Shown here: positions 1 through 8,570 of the stretch, one piece after another
How the letters are laid out: the number at the start of each line of letters is the position of its first letter
Position numbering within the stretch: the first letter of the stretch is position 1
Assembly (NCBI GenBank): GCA_937139565.1
Contig: CAKZQH010000005.1
Span: 1-45,456, forward strand
Source: an uncultured Nitrospiraceae bacterium
GTDB taxonomy: Bacteria; Nitrospirota; Thermodesulfovibrionia; Thermodesulfovibrionales; Thermodesulfovibrionaceae
Reading direction: 5' to 3'
Length of the DNA: 45,456 nucleotides
Position numbers and translations under genes: made by a program
The notes under the pieces: generated by a model
What the model saw: the letters and a program-made list of their open reading frames with translations, nothing else
Database searches by the model: none
Told to the model about the DNA's origin: nothing

Positions 1-107
1 GTGCAAAAATGAGCAGATTTTGAAGGTATTTTGTTGAAATATCAATGACTTACAAATTTTATCTGACAAAGTCAGGATTTATTTACAGTGGTTTTTAAGT
101 TCTTAGT

Positions 108-516
108 GATGAAGTTGATATACAGAAGGAACTGAAGTTTTTAAGGAAACTTTATGGCCTATTAAGGCTTTATATGAATTTTTTTCAGCTTATTTCTAAA
201 AAGGATAGTTATTATGGTAATCAAGAGATATGATACTGCGAAGACTCCGTATCACAGGATATTAGAGTTAATATAGGTAAGCAAAGAGATGAAGAAGGAG
301 TTAATGAAACAATATGATAGTTTGAATTCTGCAGAAATATCCAGAGAGATTGAGAATTTACAGGAAAGACTGATAGAATTAGCTAAACATAAGCAGAAGG
401 ACATTAGGAATAGAAAACCTATTCATCGCAGAAAGGTTAAATTTTTCTACTTTCGTTTAGAATTTTTATATAAGGAAACTAATTGTATTTTGTTTATATT
501 TTATGTGAGTCAATAG
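108..516 (+). pseudogene. Degraded C-terminal fragment of an IS transposase (integrase-core type)
   Basis: Two frames carry pieces of one protein. Positions 108-234 encode a segment containing LRLYMNFFQLISKK. After a frameshift, 214-516 encode KRYDTAKTPYHRILE, an in-frame TAG at 274-276, then a Lys/Glu-rich helix (LQERLIELAKHKQK). The YDxxKTPYxRxLE pattern followed by a coiled helix is how I remember the C-terminus of IS481-like integrase-core transposases. The frameshift, the stop and the absence of an upstream catalytic DDE region show it is dead. The 75-codon frame at 289-516 could be mistaken for a small gene but is only the tail of this remnant. Family assignment is from memory and moderate in certainty. 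Confidence 0.55.
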
Positions 517-529
517 AGAGGTATTTTTT

Positions 530-1708
530 ATGATTGAAAAGTTTTTTGAATTTTTAGATGAATCCCTTGCTGAGCTAAAAGATAAGGGTCTTTATCGAGG
601 CATTAGGGATCGAGAATATTCATCAAATATGATTATCAAAATTGATGGGAAAAACTATATTAACTTCGCCTCAAACGATTATCTGGGGCTTACTCATCAT
701 CCTTTAGTAATTGAAGCTGCTAAAAAATCTTTGGAATTATTTGGTACAGGTGCCGGTGCCTCGAGACTTTTAAGTGGAGGAACAATCCTTTATAAAAATC
801 TCGAAGAACTTCTATGTAAAATTAAAGGCACACCAAGAGCTCTTTTACTAAACTCAGGTTATACTGCTAATACTACTGTAATACCCTGCCTCATGGAAGA
901 GGAAGATCTTATCTTAAGTGACGAATTAAATCATGCAAGCATTATTGATGGTTGCAGGTTAAGTAAAGCAAAAAGAATAATATTTCCTCATAAAGACATG
1001 GATGCCCTTGAAAAATTAATAAAGAGTAATAGAAGATCCAGTGGAAAACTAATGATTGTCACAGACAGTGTTTTTAGTATGGATGGAGATATTGCGCCTC
1101 TTCGTGATATTTATATTTTATGTAAAAAATACGAAGCTCTCCTTTATGTTGACGATGCCCATGGCACAGGAGTTCTCGGAAATGGTTCAGGAGCTTTGAA
1201 GCACTTTGATATTCCGAGCGAATCTTTTATCCTTCAAATGGGCACGCTTTCTAAAGCTATAGGATCTTTTGGAGCTTTTGTAAGTGGTAATGAGATACTT
1301 ATTGATTGGATTATAAATAAAGGTAGAGGATTTATATTTTCCACCGCTCTACCTCCAGCAGTAGTGGGTGCAGCCTATGCTTCCTTAAAAATCATTGAAG
1401 AAGAAAAATCCCTGATAGAAAAATTATGGAATAATACTAAAATAGTTTTTGAATTTTTAAAAAAGCTTAAATTTCAAATGACAAATACAGAAACTCCAAT
1501 TATTCCGGTTATTTTTAATAACATTGAAGAAGCTCAAAAGGCATCAGATACATTACTTAGATATGGAATATATGCACCTGTTATTAAGCCTCCTACAGTA
1601 AAGAATGTAAGAATAAGAATAACTATCTCAGCTGCTCACTCTGAAAAGGATTTAGAAACTCTCAAAGAAGCTTTTATCCACCTTTACCAACAACTTCGCC
1701 AAGTTTAA
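530..1708 (+). CDS. bioF: 8-amino-7-oxononanoate synthase (BioF)
   Basis: This 392-residue PLP-dependent alpha-oxoamine synthase condenses pimeloyl-ACP or pimeloyl-CoA with alanine, the first ring-forming step of biotin synthesis, in the cytoplasm. Visible motifs are the N-terminal NFASNDYLGL, LNHASI with His135, the PLP-binding VDDAHGTG at 207-214, and the Schiff-base lysine K242 in TLSKAIGSFG. The closing PPTV...RIRITISAAH is closer to BioF than to 2-amino-3-ketobutyrate CoA ligase (Kbl), the main alternative. An AGAGAGG ribosome site sits 8 bases before the ATG. No other biotin genes adjoin it, although an alpha/beta hydrolase that could serve pimelate release lies 9 kb away. Its last 35 bases overlap the end of pilC on the opposite strand. 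Confidence 0.85.
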   Translation: MIEKFFEFLDESLAELKDKGLYRGIRDREYSSNMIIKIDGKNYINFASNDYLGLTHHPLVIEAAKKSLELFGTGAGASRLLSGGTILYKNLEELLCKIKGTPRALLLNSGYTANTTVIPCLMEEEDLILSDELNHASIIDGCRLSKAKRIIFPHKDMDALEKLIKSNRRSSGKLMIVTDSVFSMDGDIAPLRDIYILCKKYEALLYVDDAHGTGVLGNGSGALKHFDIPSESFILQMGTLSKAIGSFGAFVSGNEILIDWIINKGRGFIFSTALPPAVVGAAYASLKIIEEEKSLIEKLWNNTKIVFEFLKKLKFQMTNTETPIIPVIFNNIEEAQKASDTLLRYGIYAPVIKPPTVKNVRIRITISAAHSEKDLETLKEAFIHLYQQLRQV

Positions 1709-2885
1709 ATATAGGAAGATATAAGGAGATGACAATAAAACCTATAGTTACTCCAAGAAAAACTATTAGCGCAGGTTCAAGCATACTCATAAGATTAGCA
1801 ACTGCATTATCAACCTCTTCATCATAAAAATCAGAAATTTTATTTAACATATCATCGGTAGCACCTGTAGACTCTCCGACATTTACCATTTGCGTAAATA
1901 CAGGTGGAAACAAATGAGATTTACCTTTAAAAGTCTCAGTAAGAGATTTACCTGCTGTAATCTCATCTTTCATTTCCATAACTACCATTTCTATTAACTT
2001 ATTACCACAGGCTCTTCCTGCTATTTCTATACTCGTGAGAATCGGCACACCACTTCCGAGTAACGTACCAAGAGTTCGAGAAAATCTTGACAAAGCTGCT
2101 TTTTGAAGTATGACTCCTAAGATTGGAATTTTTAAAAGAATTCTGTCAGTCAAAAGAAGTCCTGGATCAGTTTTTCTTGTAATTTTAATTAGAATAAAAA
2201 GACCAATAAATCCAGATAAAATAAAAATTCCAGAGCTTGCCATAAAGTTACTAAGACCAATTGTAATCTTGGTAGGAAGAGGCAAATCCATTCCCATTTC
2301 GCCAAATAATTTCGCAAAAGTAGGAATAACAAATATCATAATAACCGCAACCACAAGAACAGCAATAGCTATAACCAATGATGGATATATCATTGCACCA
2401 ATTATTTTTCTCTTTAACTTTATCATCTTTTCAAGATAGTCAGCCATTCGCTGCAAAACCTTATCAAGCATACCGCCTTCTTCTCCAGCTCTTACCATAT
2501 TTATAAAAAGTGTGCTAAAAACTTTTGGATGCCTTCTCATAGCATCAGCTAAAGAAGCACCTTTTTCTATATCATTTCTCATCTGAATGAGTATTTTCCT
2601 GAAGGTTTTGTTTTTAATCTGTCCTATAAGGGCATCAAATGCTTGTACAATAGGAACGCCTGATGAAAGCAAAGTGGCAAACTGACGAGTAAAAAATAAA
2701 AGATCTTTCGAAGAAACTTTACCAAAACTGATAACTCTTCTTTCCTCTTTCTCTCTTATATAACGAGGAATAATTCCGTTTTTTCGTAAAGCAAGGATAA
2801 CCTCTCCTTCACTTTCAGCTTCAAGCTCGCCAGATACTAAATTTCCCTCTTCTGTTCTACCTTTCCATATGTAAATTGCTGGCAT
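1674..2885 (-). CDS. pilC: Type IV pilus / type II secretion inner-membrane protein PilC (GspF family)
   Basis: This 403-residue polytopic protein is the inner-membrane platform of a type IV pilus or type II secretion machine and works with the PilB/PilT ATPases. The short N-terminal segment (YIWKGRTEEGNLVSGELEA) is typical of the family. Two T2SSF domains follow, at about 65-190 and 270-395. Each has the FTRQFATLLSSGVP / FSRTLGTLLGSGVP repeat at its head and a hydrophobic segment at its end (about 165-190 and 370-395). A third membrane segment lies near 215-235. It starts 15 bases after sdhD with its own AGGAGAT site, so it looks like the last gene of the sdh transcript, an odd placement with no other pilus genes nearby. 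Its 3' end overlaps bioF convergently. Confidence 0.9.
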   Translation of the reverse strand: MPAIYIWKGRTEEGNLVSGELEAESEGEVILALRKNGIIPRYIREKEERRVISFGKVSSKDLLFFTRQFATLLSSGVPIVQAFDALIGQIKNKTFRKILIQMRNDIEKGASLADAMRRHPKVFSTLFINMVRAGEEGGMLDKVLQRMADYLEKMIKLKRKIIGAMIYPSLVIAIAVLVVAVIMIFVIPTFAKLFGEMGMDLPLPTKITIGLSNFMASSGIFILSGFIGLFILIKITRKTDPGLLLTDRILLKIPILGVILQKAALSRFSRTLGTLLGSGVPILTSIEIAGRACGNKLIEMVVMEMKDEITAGKSLTETFKGKSHLFPPVFTQMVNVGESTGATDDMLNKISDFYDEEVDNAVANLMSMLEPALIVFLGVTIGFIVISLYLPIFKLGEVVGKGG

Positions 2886-2900
2886 ATTAAAATCTCCTAA

Positions 2901-3218
2901 TTAATTAAACAATACAATTTTTATCCCAAAAAAAACAAGTATCATTGGAACAATAATTATTAAATACCTCATGAGCTTTCTTAAAGGTCTCTCTCTTATA
3001 TACTCAGTAACCAAACCATTTAATCCATAAAAGCCATGATAAACTGCAGCAAGTAAAAAAATTATATTAAAAACCTTCCACCAAGGATCACTCAATCTGG
3101 CCATAACTGCTTCATATGAATAGTTATTGTGTCCCATAAAGTGCATCAAAATAAAGTGATACAGCAAACCAAAAACTAAAATCACACCAGTTATTCGATG
3201 AAGTAACCAGCTCCACAT
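2901..3218 (-). CDS. sdhD: Succinate dehydrogenase membrane anchor subunit SdhD
   Basis: This 105-residue protein has three predicted membrane helices (about 7-27, 50-70 and 84-103) and belongs to the SdhC/SdhD cytochrome b fold. The opening SWLLHRITGVIL matches the pattern at the start of the preceding gene product, with the serine-arginine pair expected at the quinone site. Histidines in helix I (YHFILMHF) and helix II (AAVYHGFYGLNG) are candidate haem b ligands. It follows sdhC with no gap (TAA directly followed by ATG), indicating translational coupling. It anchors the SdhAB catalytic head and passes electrons between succinate/fumarate and quinone. SdhC and SdhD labels are interchangeable at this level of similarity. 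Confidence 0.85.
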   Translation of the reverse strand: MWSWLLHRITGVILVFGLLYHFILMHFMGHNNYSYEAVMARLSDPWWKVFNIIFLLAAVYHGFYGLNGLVTEYIRERPLRKLMRYLIIIVPMILVFFGIKIVLFN

Positions 3219-3563
3219 TTAAAATACCTCCATTAAAAAGAAAAATCCGCAAACAATCCATATCACTGCCACGGCCACTACTCCCAAATATGCCAAAGGC
3301 TTTTGAATTTTAGTTGAAAGTCCAGCTTCAAGTAAAGTAATCCTGATTCCTGCAAAAACATGAATAAGAACTGCGGCAAATAGTAATAATTCACCAATCT
3401 TTAGAATCGGATTTTTCATAAAATTCATTAATTGATCATAGGCAGATGGATTTTTTAGATGGCTTAAAACAAATATATGTGCAATTAAATAAAAAGTCAA
3501 TATAACACCCGTAATTCGGTGAACAAGCCATGCTAAAGAACCTGTATTCCATCTGTATCTCAT
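3219..3563 (-). CDS. sdhC: Succinate dehydrogenase cytochrome b subunit SdhC
   Basis: This 114-residue membrane subunit of complex II has three hydrophobic helices at about 10-33, 52-72 and 88-112. The start SLAWLVHRITGVILTFYLIAHI carries the Ser/Arg quinone-site pattern and a helix-I histidine. AAVLIHVFAGIRITL has the conserved His of helix II that ligates haem b. Its ATG shares one base with the sdhB stop codon, and its own stop abuts sdhD, so the four subunits are translationally coupled. Two separate anchor subunits with haem-ligand histidines fit a type with one or two b haems. Direction of operation (succinate oxidation or fumarate reduction) cannot be read from the sequence. Confidence 0.87.
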   Translation of the reverse strand: MRYRWNTGSLAWLVHRITGVILTFYLIAHIFVLSHLKNPSAYDQLMNFMKNPILKIGELLLFAAVLIHVFAGIRITLLEAGLSTKIQKPLAYLGVVAVAVIWIVCGFFFLMEVF

Positions 3564-4279
3564 TAATCGCCTCCTTTAAAACCTTTTTTTACAGCAAGTC
3601 TCTTTATTTTAAGTATATGCTTGGTTATATCTATTTCCTTTGGACAAACCTCAACACAGTTAAAAATAGAATGACATCTCCATACGCCATGTTCTCCTGT
3701 TATTCTCTCTAATCTGCTATCTGTGGCTTTATCACGAGTATCAAAAAGAAATCTATATGCCTTAAGCAAAGCAGAAGGGCCGAGATATTCCTTGTCTGCC
3801 CAAAAAACTGGACAGGAAGTAGTACAACTGCCACACATAATACAAGTTATGGATTCAAGGATTTTATGCTGATCCTCTTGAGACTGAATTCGCTCTCTTT
3901 CTGGGGGAGGATCATCATTAATGAGATAAGGTAAAACCCTGTCATTCTTTTCAAAAAAAAGAGTCATATCAACCACAAGATCCTTGATTACCGGAAGTGA
4001 TGGAAGAGGTTCAATTTCAATCAACTCTGGTAAATCCTTTACAAGAGTCTGACACGCAAGTCTGTTTAAACCATTTATTTTCATGGCGCAGGAACCACAG
4101 ACACCGTGAGCGCAAGATTTTCTGAATGTAAGAGTGCCATCTAAGTTTTCCTTAATCTTAATAAGACCATCCAAAACCCTTTCCATACTTTCAAGTTTAA
4201 TTCTAAACTCATCCCATCTTGATGAAGGTGATTCCTCAGGTAAATATCTTTTAATACGAAAGGTGTAGAATTTACTCAT
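3563..4279 (-). CDS. sdhB: Succinate dehydrogenase iron-sulfur subunit SdhB
   Basis: This 238-residue electron-transfer subunit of complex II carries all three cluster motifs. CAHGVCGSC with a later Cys in RLACQTL binds [2Fe-2S]. CIMCGSCTTSCPV binds [4Fe-4S]. CHSIFNCVEVCPKEI completes the [3Fe-4S] and [4Fe-4S] ligation. The N-terminal ferredoxin-like domain covers about 1-105 and the bacterial-ferredoxin domain about 130-225. Length is normal for the family. Its ATG overlaps the sdhA stop by one base (TGATG), and its stop overlaps the sdhC start by one base. It relays electrons from the FAD of SdhA to the membrane quinone site. Confidence 0.95.
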   Translation of the reverse strand: MSKFYTFRIKRYLPEESPSSRWDEFRIKLESMERVLDGLIKIKENLDGTLTFRKSCAHGVCGSCAMKINGLNRLACQTLVKDLPELIEIEPLPSLPVIKDLVVDMTLFFEKNDRVLPYLINDDPPPERERIQSQEDQHKILESITCIMCGSCTTSCPVFWADKEYLGPSALLKAYRFLFDTRDKATDSRLERITGEHGVWRCHSIFNCVEVCPKEIDITKHILKIKRLAVKKGFKGGD

Positions 4280-6012
4280 CAGTATTTCCTCTCCTCAGGT
4301 TTAAATCTCGTTATTTTTACAGGCTTATATTTGAATGTAATTCCTCTGTCAGACTTAAACGCAAAGGTATGTTTAAGCCAGTTCTCATCATCTCTGTTCG
4401 GATAATCCTCTCTACAATGGGCTCCTCTACTTTCTGTTCTTACCAATGCTGACTGAGCAACAACTTCAGACAGGGTGATCATGTGACTGAGTTCAATAGC
4501 CTCGAGAAGTTCCGTATTAAATGTTTTAGACCTGTCAGTAAGAGATATTTCTTTAAATCTTGTCTTTAAATCTTCAAGTTCCACTAAAAGTTCTTTTAAC
4601 TCCTTCTCTATTCTAAAAACCGAACACTTATCCATCATGGTTGTCTGCAAATCTTTTCTTATAGAGGCTATACTTTCTTTTCCCTTTGCATTCCTTAAAT
4701 TTTCAATCTCCTCAAAAGTCTTATCAATTCTATCCTTTTTAACTCTCCCCTTTTGCATATCTTTAAGCATTTGAGTTGCCGTTTTCCCAGCTCTTCTACC
4801 AAAAACCACTGTATCAAGGAGAGAGTTACAGCCCAATCTATTTGCTCCGTGAACAGAAACACAAGCACATTCTCCTGCTGCAAAAAGTCCATATATCACT
4901 GAGCCATCAACATCCTTTAAAACTCTTCCATCAATGTCAGTTGGAATTCCTCCCATTGCATAATGGGCAGTAGGCACAACTGGAATTGGAGCCTCAGAAG
5001 GATCAATTCCCATATAAATTTTTGAAAATGTTGTTATTTCAGGGAGCCTTTCTTCAAGAATCTTTTTATCTACATGTCTGAGGTCCAGATAAACATAATC
5101 TTTGCCATTGATTCCCCTTCCCTCTCTTATTTCTGTTAGAATAGCACGTGAAACCATATCTCTCGGTGCAAGGTCTTTAATGGTAGGAGCGTATCTTTCC
5201 ATAAATCTTTCACCTTTTCCGTTTATTAAAATTCCACCTTCTCCTCTTGCACCCTCAGTAATCAATATACCAAGTCCGTATAAACCAGTTGGATGAAACT
5301 GGAAAAATTCCATATCTTCAAGAGGTAATCCCTGCCTAAAAAGCATGCTTAAGCACTCACCAGTGCTTGCATAGGCATTGGAAGTTACTTTAAAAATCTT
5401 TCCATATCCACCGCTCGCTATAATTACAGCCTTTGATTCAAAAACATGTAAAGAACCATCCTTTATGTTAACTGCGATAATACCTTGCACTGAATTATTC
5501 TCTACAACAATATCAAGGACTTGAAACTCCTGAAAAAACCTTACTCCCCTTAACTGACACTGCTCATAAAGTGCAAACAAAACTGCATGGCCTGTTCTAT
5601 CTGCCGAATAACAGGCTCTTCTTACTGGTGCTGCACCAAAATCTCTTGTGTGTCCACCAAAACGCCGCTGTGCAATTTTACCCTCAGGTGTGCGGGAAAA
5701 AGGAACTCCCATGTGTTCAAGCTCTATAATTGTGGGAATTGCGTCATAACACATTATCTCTATAGCATCCTGATCACCAAGAAAATCACTCCCTTTTACA
5801 GTGTCGTAGGTATGCCACTCTGGACTATCAGGCTCTTCATTTCCAAGAGCCGCACCTATTCCTCCCTGAGCAGCAGTAGAGTGAGATCGAGTGGGATAAA
5901 GTTTACTCAAAACAGCTACTGAACCGGTATTAATACACTCAATTGCTGCACGGCAACCTGCTAATCCTGAACCAATTATAACCGTATCAAAATAGTGCTT
6001 ATTAATTTCCAT
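4279..6012 (-). CDS. sdhA: Succinate dehydrogenase flavoprotein subunit SdhA
   Basis: This 577-residue catalytic subunit interconverts succinate and fumarate on the cytoplasmic face of the membrane. It has the N-terminal dinucleotide fold VIIGSGLAGCRAA and the covalent-FAD histidine region TRSHSTAAQGGIGAALGN. The active-site stretch FQFHPTGLYG is followed by TEGARGEGG, then HYAMGGIPTD and HGANRLGCNSLLD. A helical C-terminal domain includes RTESRGAHCREDYP. An AGGAGAGG site precedes the ATG. It is the first gene of sdhABCD(-pilC) and is divergent from the malic enzyme gene, whose product makes pyruvate from malate, so the two operons share a 75-base control region. Confidence 0.96.
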   Translation of the reverse strand: MEINKHYFDTVIIGSGLAGCRAAIECINTGSVAVLSKLYPTRSHSTAAQGGIGAALGNEEPDSPEWHTYDTVKGSDFLGDQDAIEIMCYDAIPTIIELEHMGVPFSRTPEGKIAQRRFGGHTRDFGAAPVRRACYSADRTGHAVLFALYEQCQLRGVRFFQEFQVLDIVVENNSVQGIIAVNIKDGSLHVFESKAVIIASGGYGKIFKVTSNAYASTGECLSMLFRQGLPLEDMEFFQFHPTGLYGLGILITEGARGEGGILINGKGERFMERYAPTIKDLAPRDMVSRAILTEIREGRGINGKDYVYLDLRHVDKKILEERLPEITTFSKIYMGIDPSEAPIPVVPTAHYAMGGIPTDIDGRVLKDVDGSVIYGLFAAGECACVSVHGANRLGCNSLLDTVVFGRRAGKTATQMLKDMQKGRVKKDRIDKTFEEIENLRNAKGKESIASIRKDLQTTMMDKCSVFRIEKELKELLVELEDLKTRFKEISLTDRSKTFNTELLEAIELSHMITLSEVVAQSALVRTESRGAHCREDYPNRDDENWLKHTFAFKSDRGITFKYKPVKITRFKPEERKY

Positions 6013-6025
6013 TCGCCTCTCCTAA

Positions 6026-6054
6026 TTTGCAAAAATAATTTTATTTTGTATAAT
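6026..6054 (+). promoter_or_regulatory. Sigma-70-type promoter for the malic enzyme gene
   Basis: TTTGCA at 6026-6031 and a perfect TATAAT at 6049-6054 are separated by 17 bases. The promoter points at the malic enzyme start at 6088, leaving a leader of about 28 bases that contains AGGAGGGG. It lies in the divergent gap shared with sdhA. Confidence 0.6.
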
Positions 6055-6087
6055 TTAATTCACAATGTCAAGTTAGGAGGGGAAAAA

Positions 6088-7491
6088 ATGGGATATGTGC
6101 CAAGTCCAAGTTATAGTATAACAATACGAGTAGAAATAGAAAATCGAATTGGAATGTTTGCAAAGATTGCATCAGCTATTAGTGGAGCAGGCGGAGATTT
6201 GGGTTCAATTGATATTGTAAAAGTAGAAAAAGGACGAATAATCAGAGACATAACTATAAACGCACGAGATGAAGATCACGAGAGAAAAATTATTAAAGCC
6301 CTCAAACATATAGAAGGAGTAAAAATCCTACGGGTAATGGATAGAACCTTCCTTGTTCATGAAGGAGGGAAAATTGGTATATATAATAAAATAAATATAA
6401 AAGGTAGAGAAGACCTATCCAGAGTTTACACACCTGGAGTAGCAAGAGTATGCCTTGACATTCACAAAAATCCAGAACATGTTTATAGATATACGATTAA
6501 GGGAAATACAGTTGCTGTCATTACGGATGGCACTGCTGTTTTAGGACTTGGAAACATAGGACCTGAGGCTGCGATGCCTGTTATGGAGGGAAAGTGTATG
6601 CTCTTTAAAGAATTTGGTGGAGTAGATGCCTTTCCAATTGCGATTAGGAGCACAGATGTGGATGAATTGGTTAATATCATTAAAAAAATATCCACTCCTT
6701 TTGGAGGAATAAATCTTGAAGACATTTCTGCCCCTCGATGTTTTGAAGTAGAAAAAAGACTTCGTGATGAGCTTAACATTCCAGTTATTCATGATGACCA
6801 GCATGGAACTGCTATAGTTACGCTTGCAGCTCTCATTAATGTTGGTAGAATACTTAAAAAAGACATTAGAGAATTTAAAATAGTTATCTCAGGTGCTGGT
6901 GCAGCAGGAACTGCTACTACCTACATGCTTCTTGATTACGGAATAGAAGATATTATTGTTTGCGACAGAGAAGGCACTATTTATGAAGATAGAACAAAAG
7001 ATATGGACGGTTACAAAAAAGAGATTGCTCAGAAAACAAATCCCAGGAAAATAAAAGGTTCTCTCAGTGATGCCCTTGTAGATGCCGATGTTTTTATCGG
7101 ACTTTCTGCTCCAAACATTCTAAAGCCTGAAGATATTGAAAAGATGGCAAAAAATAGGGTAGTTTTTGCTTTAGCAAATCCCGATCCTGAAATAGCTCCA
7201 GAGCTTGCAATGCCCCTTGTGAAAATAATGGCCACAGGCAGGTCTGATTATCCAAATCAGATAAATAATGTTCTTGCCTTTCCAGGACTATTCAAAGGAC
7301 TACTCGAAGTTCGTGCAAAAGGAGTTGACAAAGAGATATTTTTTGCAGCTGCCCATGCCATTGCAAATATTATCAAAGAGGATGAATTAAGCGAAGATTA
7401 TATAATACCAAGCATTTTCAATAAGAAGGTGGCTATAGCCGTCTCTCATGCAGTTGCTGAAAAAGCCAAAAAACTTAAGTTAGCAAGGTAG
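6088..7491 (+). CDS. ACT-domain malic enzyme, NAD(P)-dependent
   Basis: This 467-residue protein oxidatively decarboxylates malate to pyruvate. An ACT regulatory domain fills about 1-80 (ITIRVEIENRIGMFAKIASAISGAGGDLG). The malic enzyme core follows with RVYTPGVARVC, DGTAVLGLGNIGPEAAMPVMEGK, the acidic metal site near IPVIHDDQHGTA, and the nucleotide fold ISGAGAAGTATTYMLL. I chose the ATG at 6088 because AGGAGGGG lies 7 bases upstream; an upstream ATG in the same frame at 5995 has no ribosome site and would overlap sdhA. The ACT fusion suggests allosteric control by a small metabolite, probably an amino acid. It is followed by a TRAP dicarboxylate-type transporter, consistent with import and use of malate. 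Confidence 0.93.
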   Translation: MGYVPSPSYSITIRVEIENRIGMFAKIASAISGAGGDLGSIDIVKVEKGRIIRDITINARDEDHERKIIKALKHIEGVKILRVMDRTFLVHEGGKIGIYNKINIKGREDLSRVYTPGVARVCLDIHKNPEHVYRYTIKGNTVAVITDGTAVLGLGNIGPEAAMPVMEGKCMLFKEFGGVDAFPIAIRSTDVDELVNIIKKISTPFGGINLEDISAPRCFEVEKRLRDELNIPVIHDDQHGTAIVTLAALINVGRILKKDIREFKIVISGAGAAGTATTYMLLDYGIEDIIVCDREGTIYEDRTKDMDGYKKEIAQKTNPRKIKGSLSDALVDADVFIGLSAPNILKPEDIEKMAKNRVVFALANPDPEIAPELAMPLVKIMATGRSDYPNQINNVLAFPGLFKGLLEVRAKGVDKEIFFAAAHAIANIIKEDELSEDYIIPSIFNKKVAIAVSHAVAEKAKKLKLAR

Positions 7492-7494
7492 ATA

Positions 7495-7523
7495 TTGACT
7501 TTTTTAAGGTTTTTTAATATTAT
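7495..7523 (+). promoter_or_regulatory. Promoter for the TRAP transporter operon
   Basis: TTGACT at 7495-7500 and TATTAT at 7518-7523 are separated by exactly 17 bases and lie just after the malic enzyme stop codon. The TAXI receptor starts at 7553 after an AGGAGGGG site. The transporter can therefore be expressed separately from malic enzyme. Confidence 0.6.
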
Positions 7524-7552
7524 CATTTAAAACTTTTAAAAGGAGGGGTAAT

Positions 7553-8560
7553 ATGAAAGGGTCTAGTCGTTGGTTATTAGCTTTAACATGCCTCGTTTTT
7601 TTATTAGGCCTTACAGCATTGGCTGAAGCCCAGAAAAAAGTCTATATCAAATGGGGAGCCACATCTGTCCGTTCAGGTCTTTATGCTAACACAGTAGCAA
7701 TGGCCAAAGTAGTCAACAAAGCCTATCCGGGTGAAATTGAAGTTACTGTTGTCGAAACAGGAGGATTCCTTGAGAATCTTACAAGGCTTCAAAGAAAAGC
7801 AATACACATAGGACCTGCTGATGCTTCTGCAGGATATGCTAATTATGCAGGTATTATCGATTATCAAGGTAAAGCAAATCCAAATTTAAGAATTCTCTGG
7901 GGTGGTTATATAACACCTATACACATAGTAGTAGCTGAAAAAGCAGGAATTAAATCCATAAAGGAAATAAAAGGCGTTCCATTTGCTATGAATCCTGGAA
8001 CAACTTCTGGTAGAGTGGTTGAATTGTTTTTCAAAGCACTTAATATCCAGCCTGACTATAAACTAATGGGAATAGGAGCCAGTGCTGATGCAATGAAATC
8101 TGGTGTAGTTAAGGGATGGTATAAGGCTGGTTTTAAAGATGCTGCCATTCTCGATCTTGAAGCAAACATGGATATTAAGATCTTACCGGTTACAAAGGCT
8201 ATGGTTGACGAGTTTAACAAAGTATATCCAGGACAGGGACTTTCAATGGAGATTCCTGCAGGACTTTTTAAGAGTGTAAAGAAACCCCAACTCAGTCTTG
8301 CCTATGTGGTTACTGATTTTGTAGACAAAGATGTTCCGGAGGATGTGGTATTCAAGATAGTCAAAGCAGTTTGGGAAAATAGAAAAGAAATTGTCGGTTC
8401 CTTAGCAACGCTTAAAGAAGGAAATTTTGAAGATATGTTTGGAATGGCAGCAAAATACTGCAATGTTCCCCTTCATCCCGGAGCTGTTAAATTCTACAGA
8501 GATGTCCTCAAGGTTAAAATTCCAGATAAGCTAATACCACCAGAGATGAAAAAGAAATAA
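7553..8560 (+). CDS. TRAP transporter substrate-binding protein, TAXI family
   Basis: This 335-residue periplasmic receptor captures a small organic acid for the membrane permease two genes downstream. The signal peptide covers about 1-26 (hydrophobic core LLALTCLVFLLGLTALAEA, cut before QKK). The mature part has the TAXI-family start KWGATSVRSGLYANTVAMAKVVN, then IGPADASAGYANYAG, WGGYITPIHIVV, PFAMNPGTTSGRV and a second-lobe region near GIGASADAMKSGVVKGW. TAXI proteins are known to bind C4/C5 dicarboxylates such as malate, alpha-ketoglutarate or glutamate. Adjacent malic enzyme and SDH make malate, fumarate or succinate the likely cargo, which is inference. Confidence 0.9.
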   Translation: MKGSSRWLLALTCLVFLLGLTALAEAQKKVYIKWGATSVRSGLYANTVAMAKVVNKAYPGEIEVTVVETGGFLENLTRLQRKAIHIGPADASAGYANYAGIIDYQGKANPNLRILWGGYITPIHIVVAEKAGIKSIKEIKGVPFAMNPGTTSGRVVELFFKALNIQPDYKLMGIGASADAMKSGVVKGWYKAGFKDAAILDLEANMDIKILPVTKAMVDEFNKVYPGQGLSMEIPAGLFKSVKKPQLSLAYVVTDFVDKDVPEDVVFKIVKAVWENRKEIVGSLATLKEGNFEDMFGMAAKYCNVPLHPGAVKFYRDVLKVKIPDKLIPPEMKKK

Positions 8561-8570
8561 GGAGGGAAAA

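Noticed and set aside
289-516. Independent small gene of 75 codons
   Set aside because: The same frame continues upstream through one TAG into a recognisable transposase segment, so it is the tail of a pseudogene.
2110-2439. 109-codon plus-strand frame
   Set aside because: It lies antisense within pilC and has no ribosome site or recognisable motifs.
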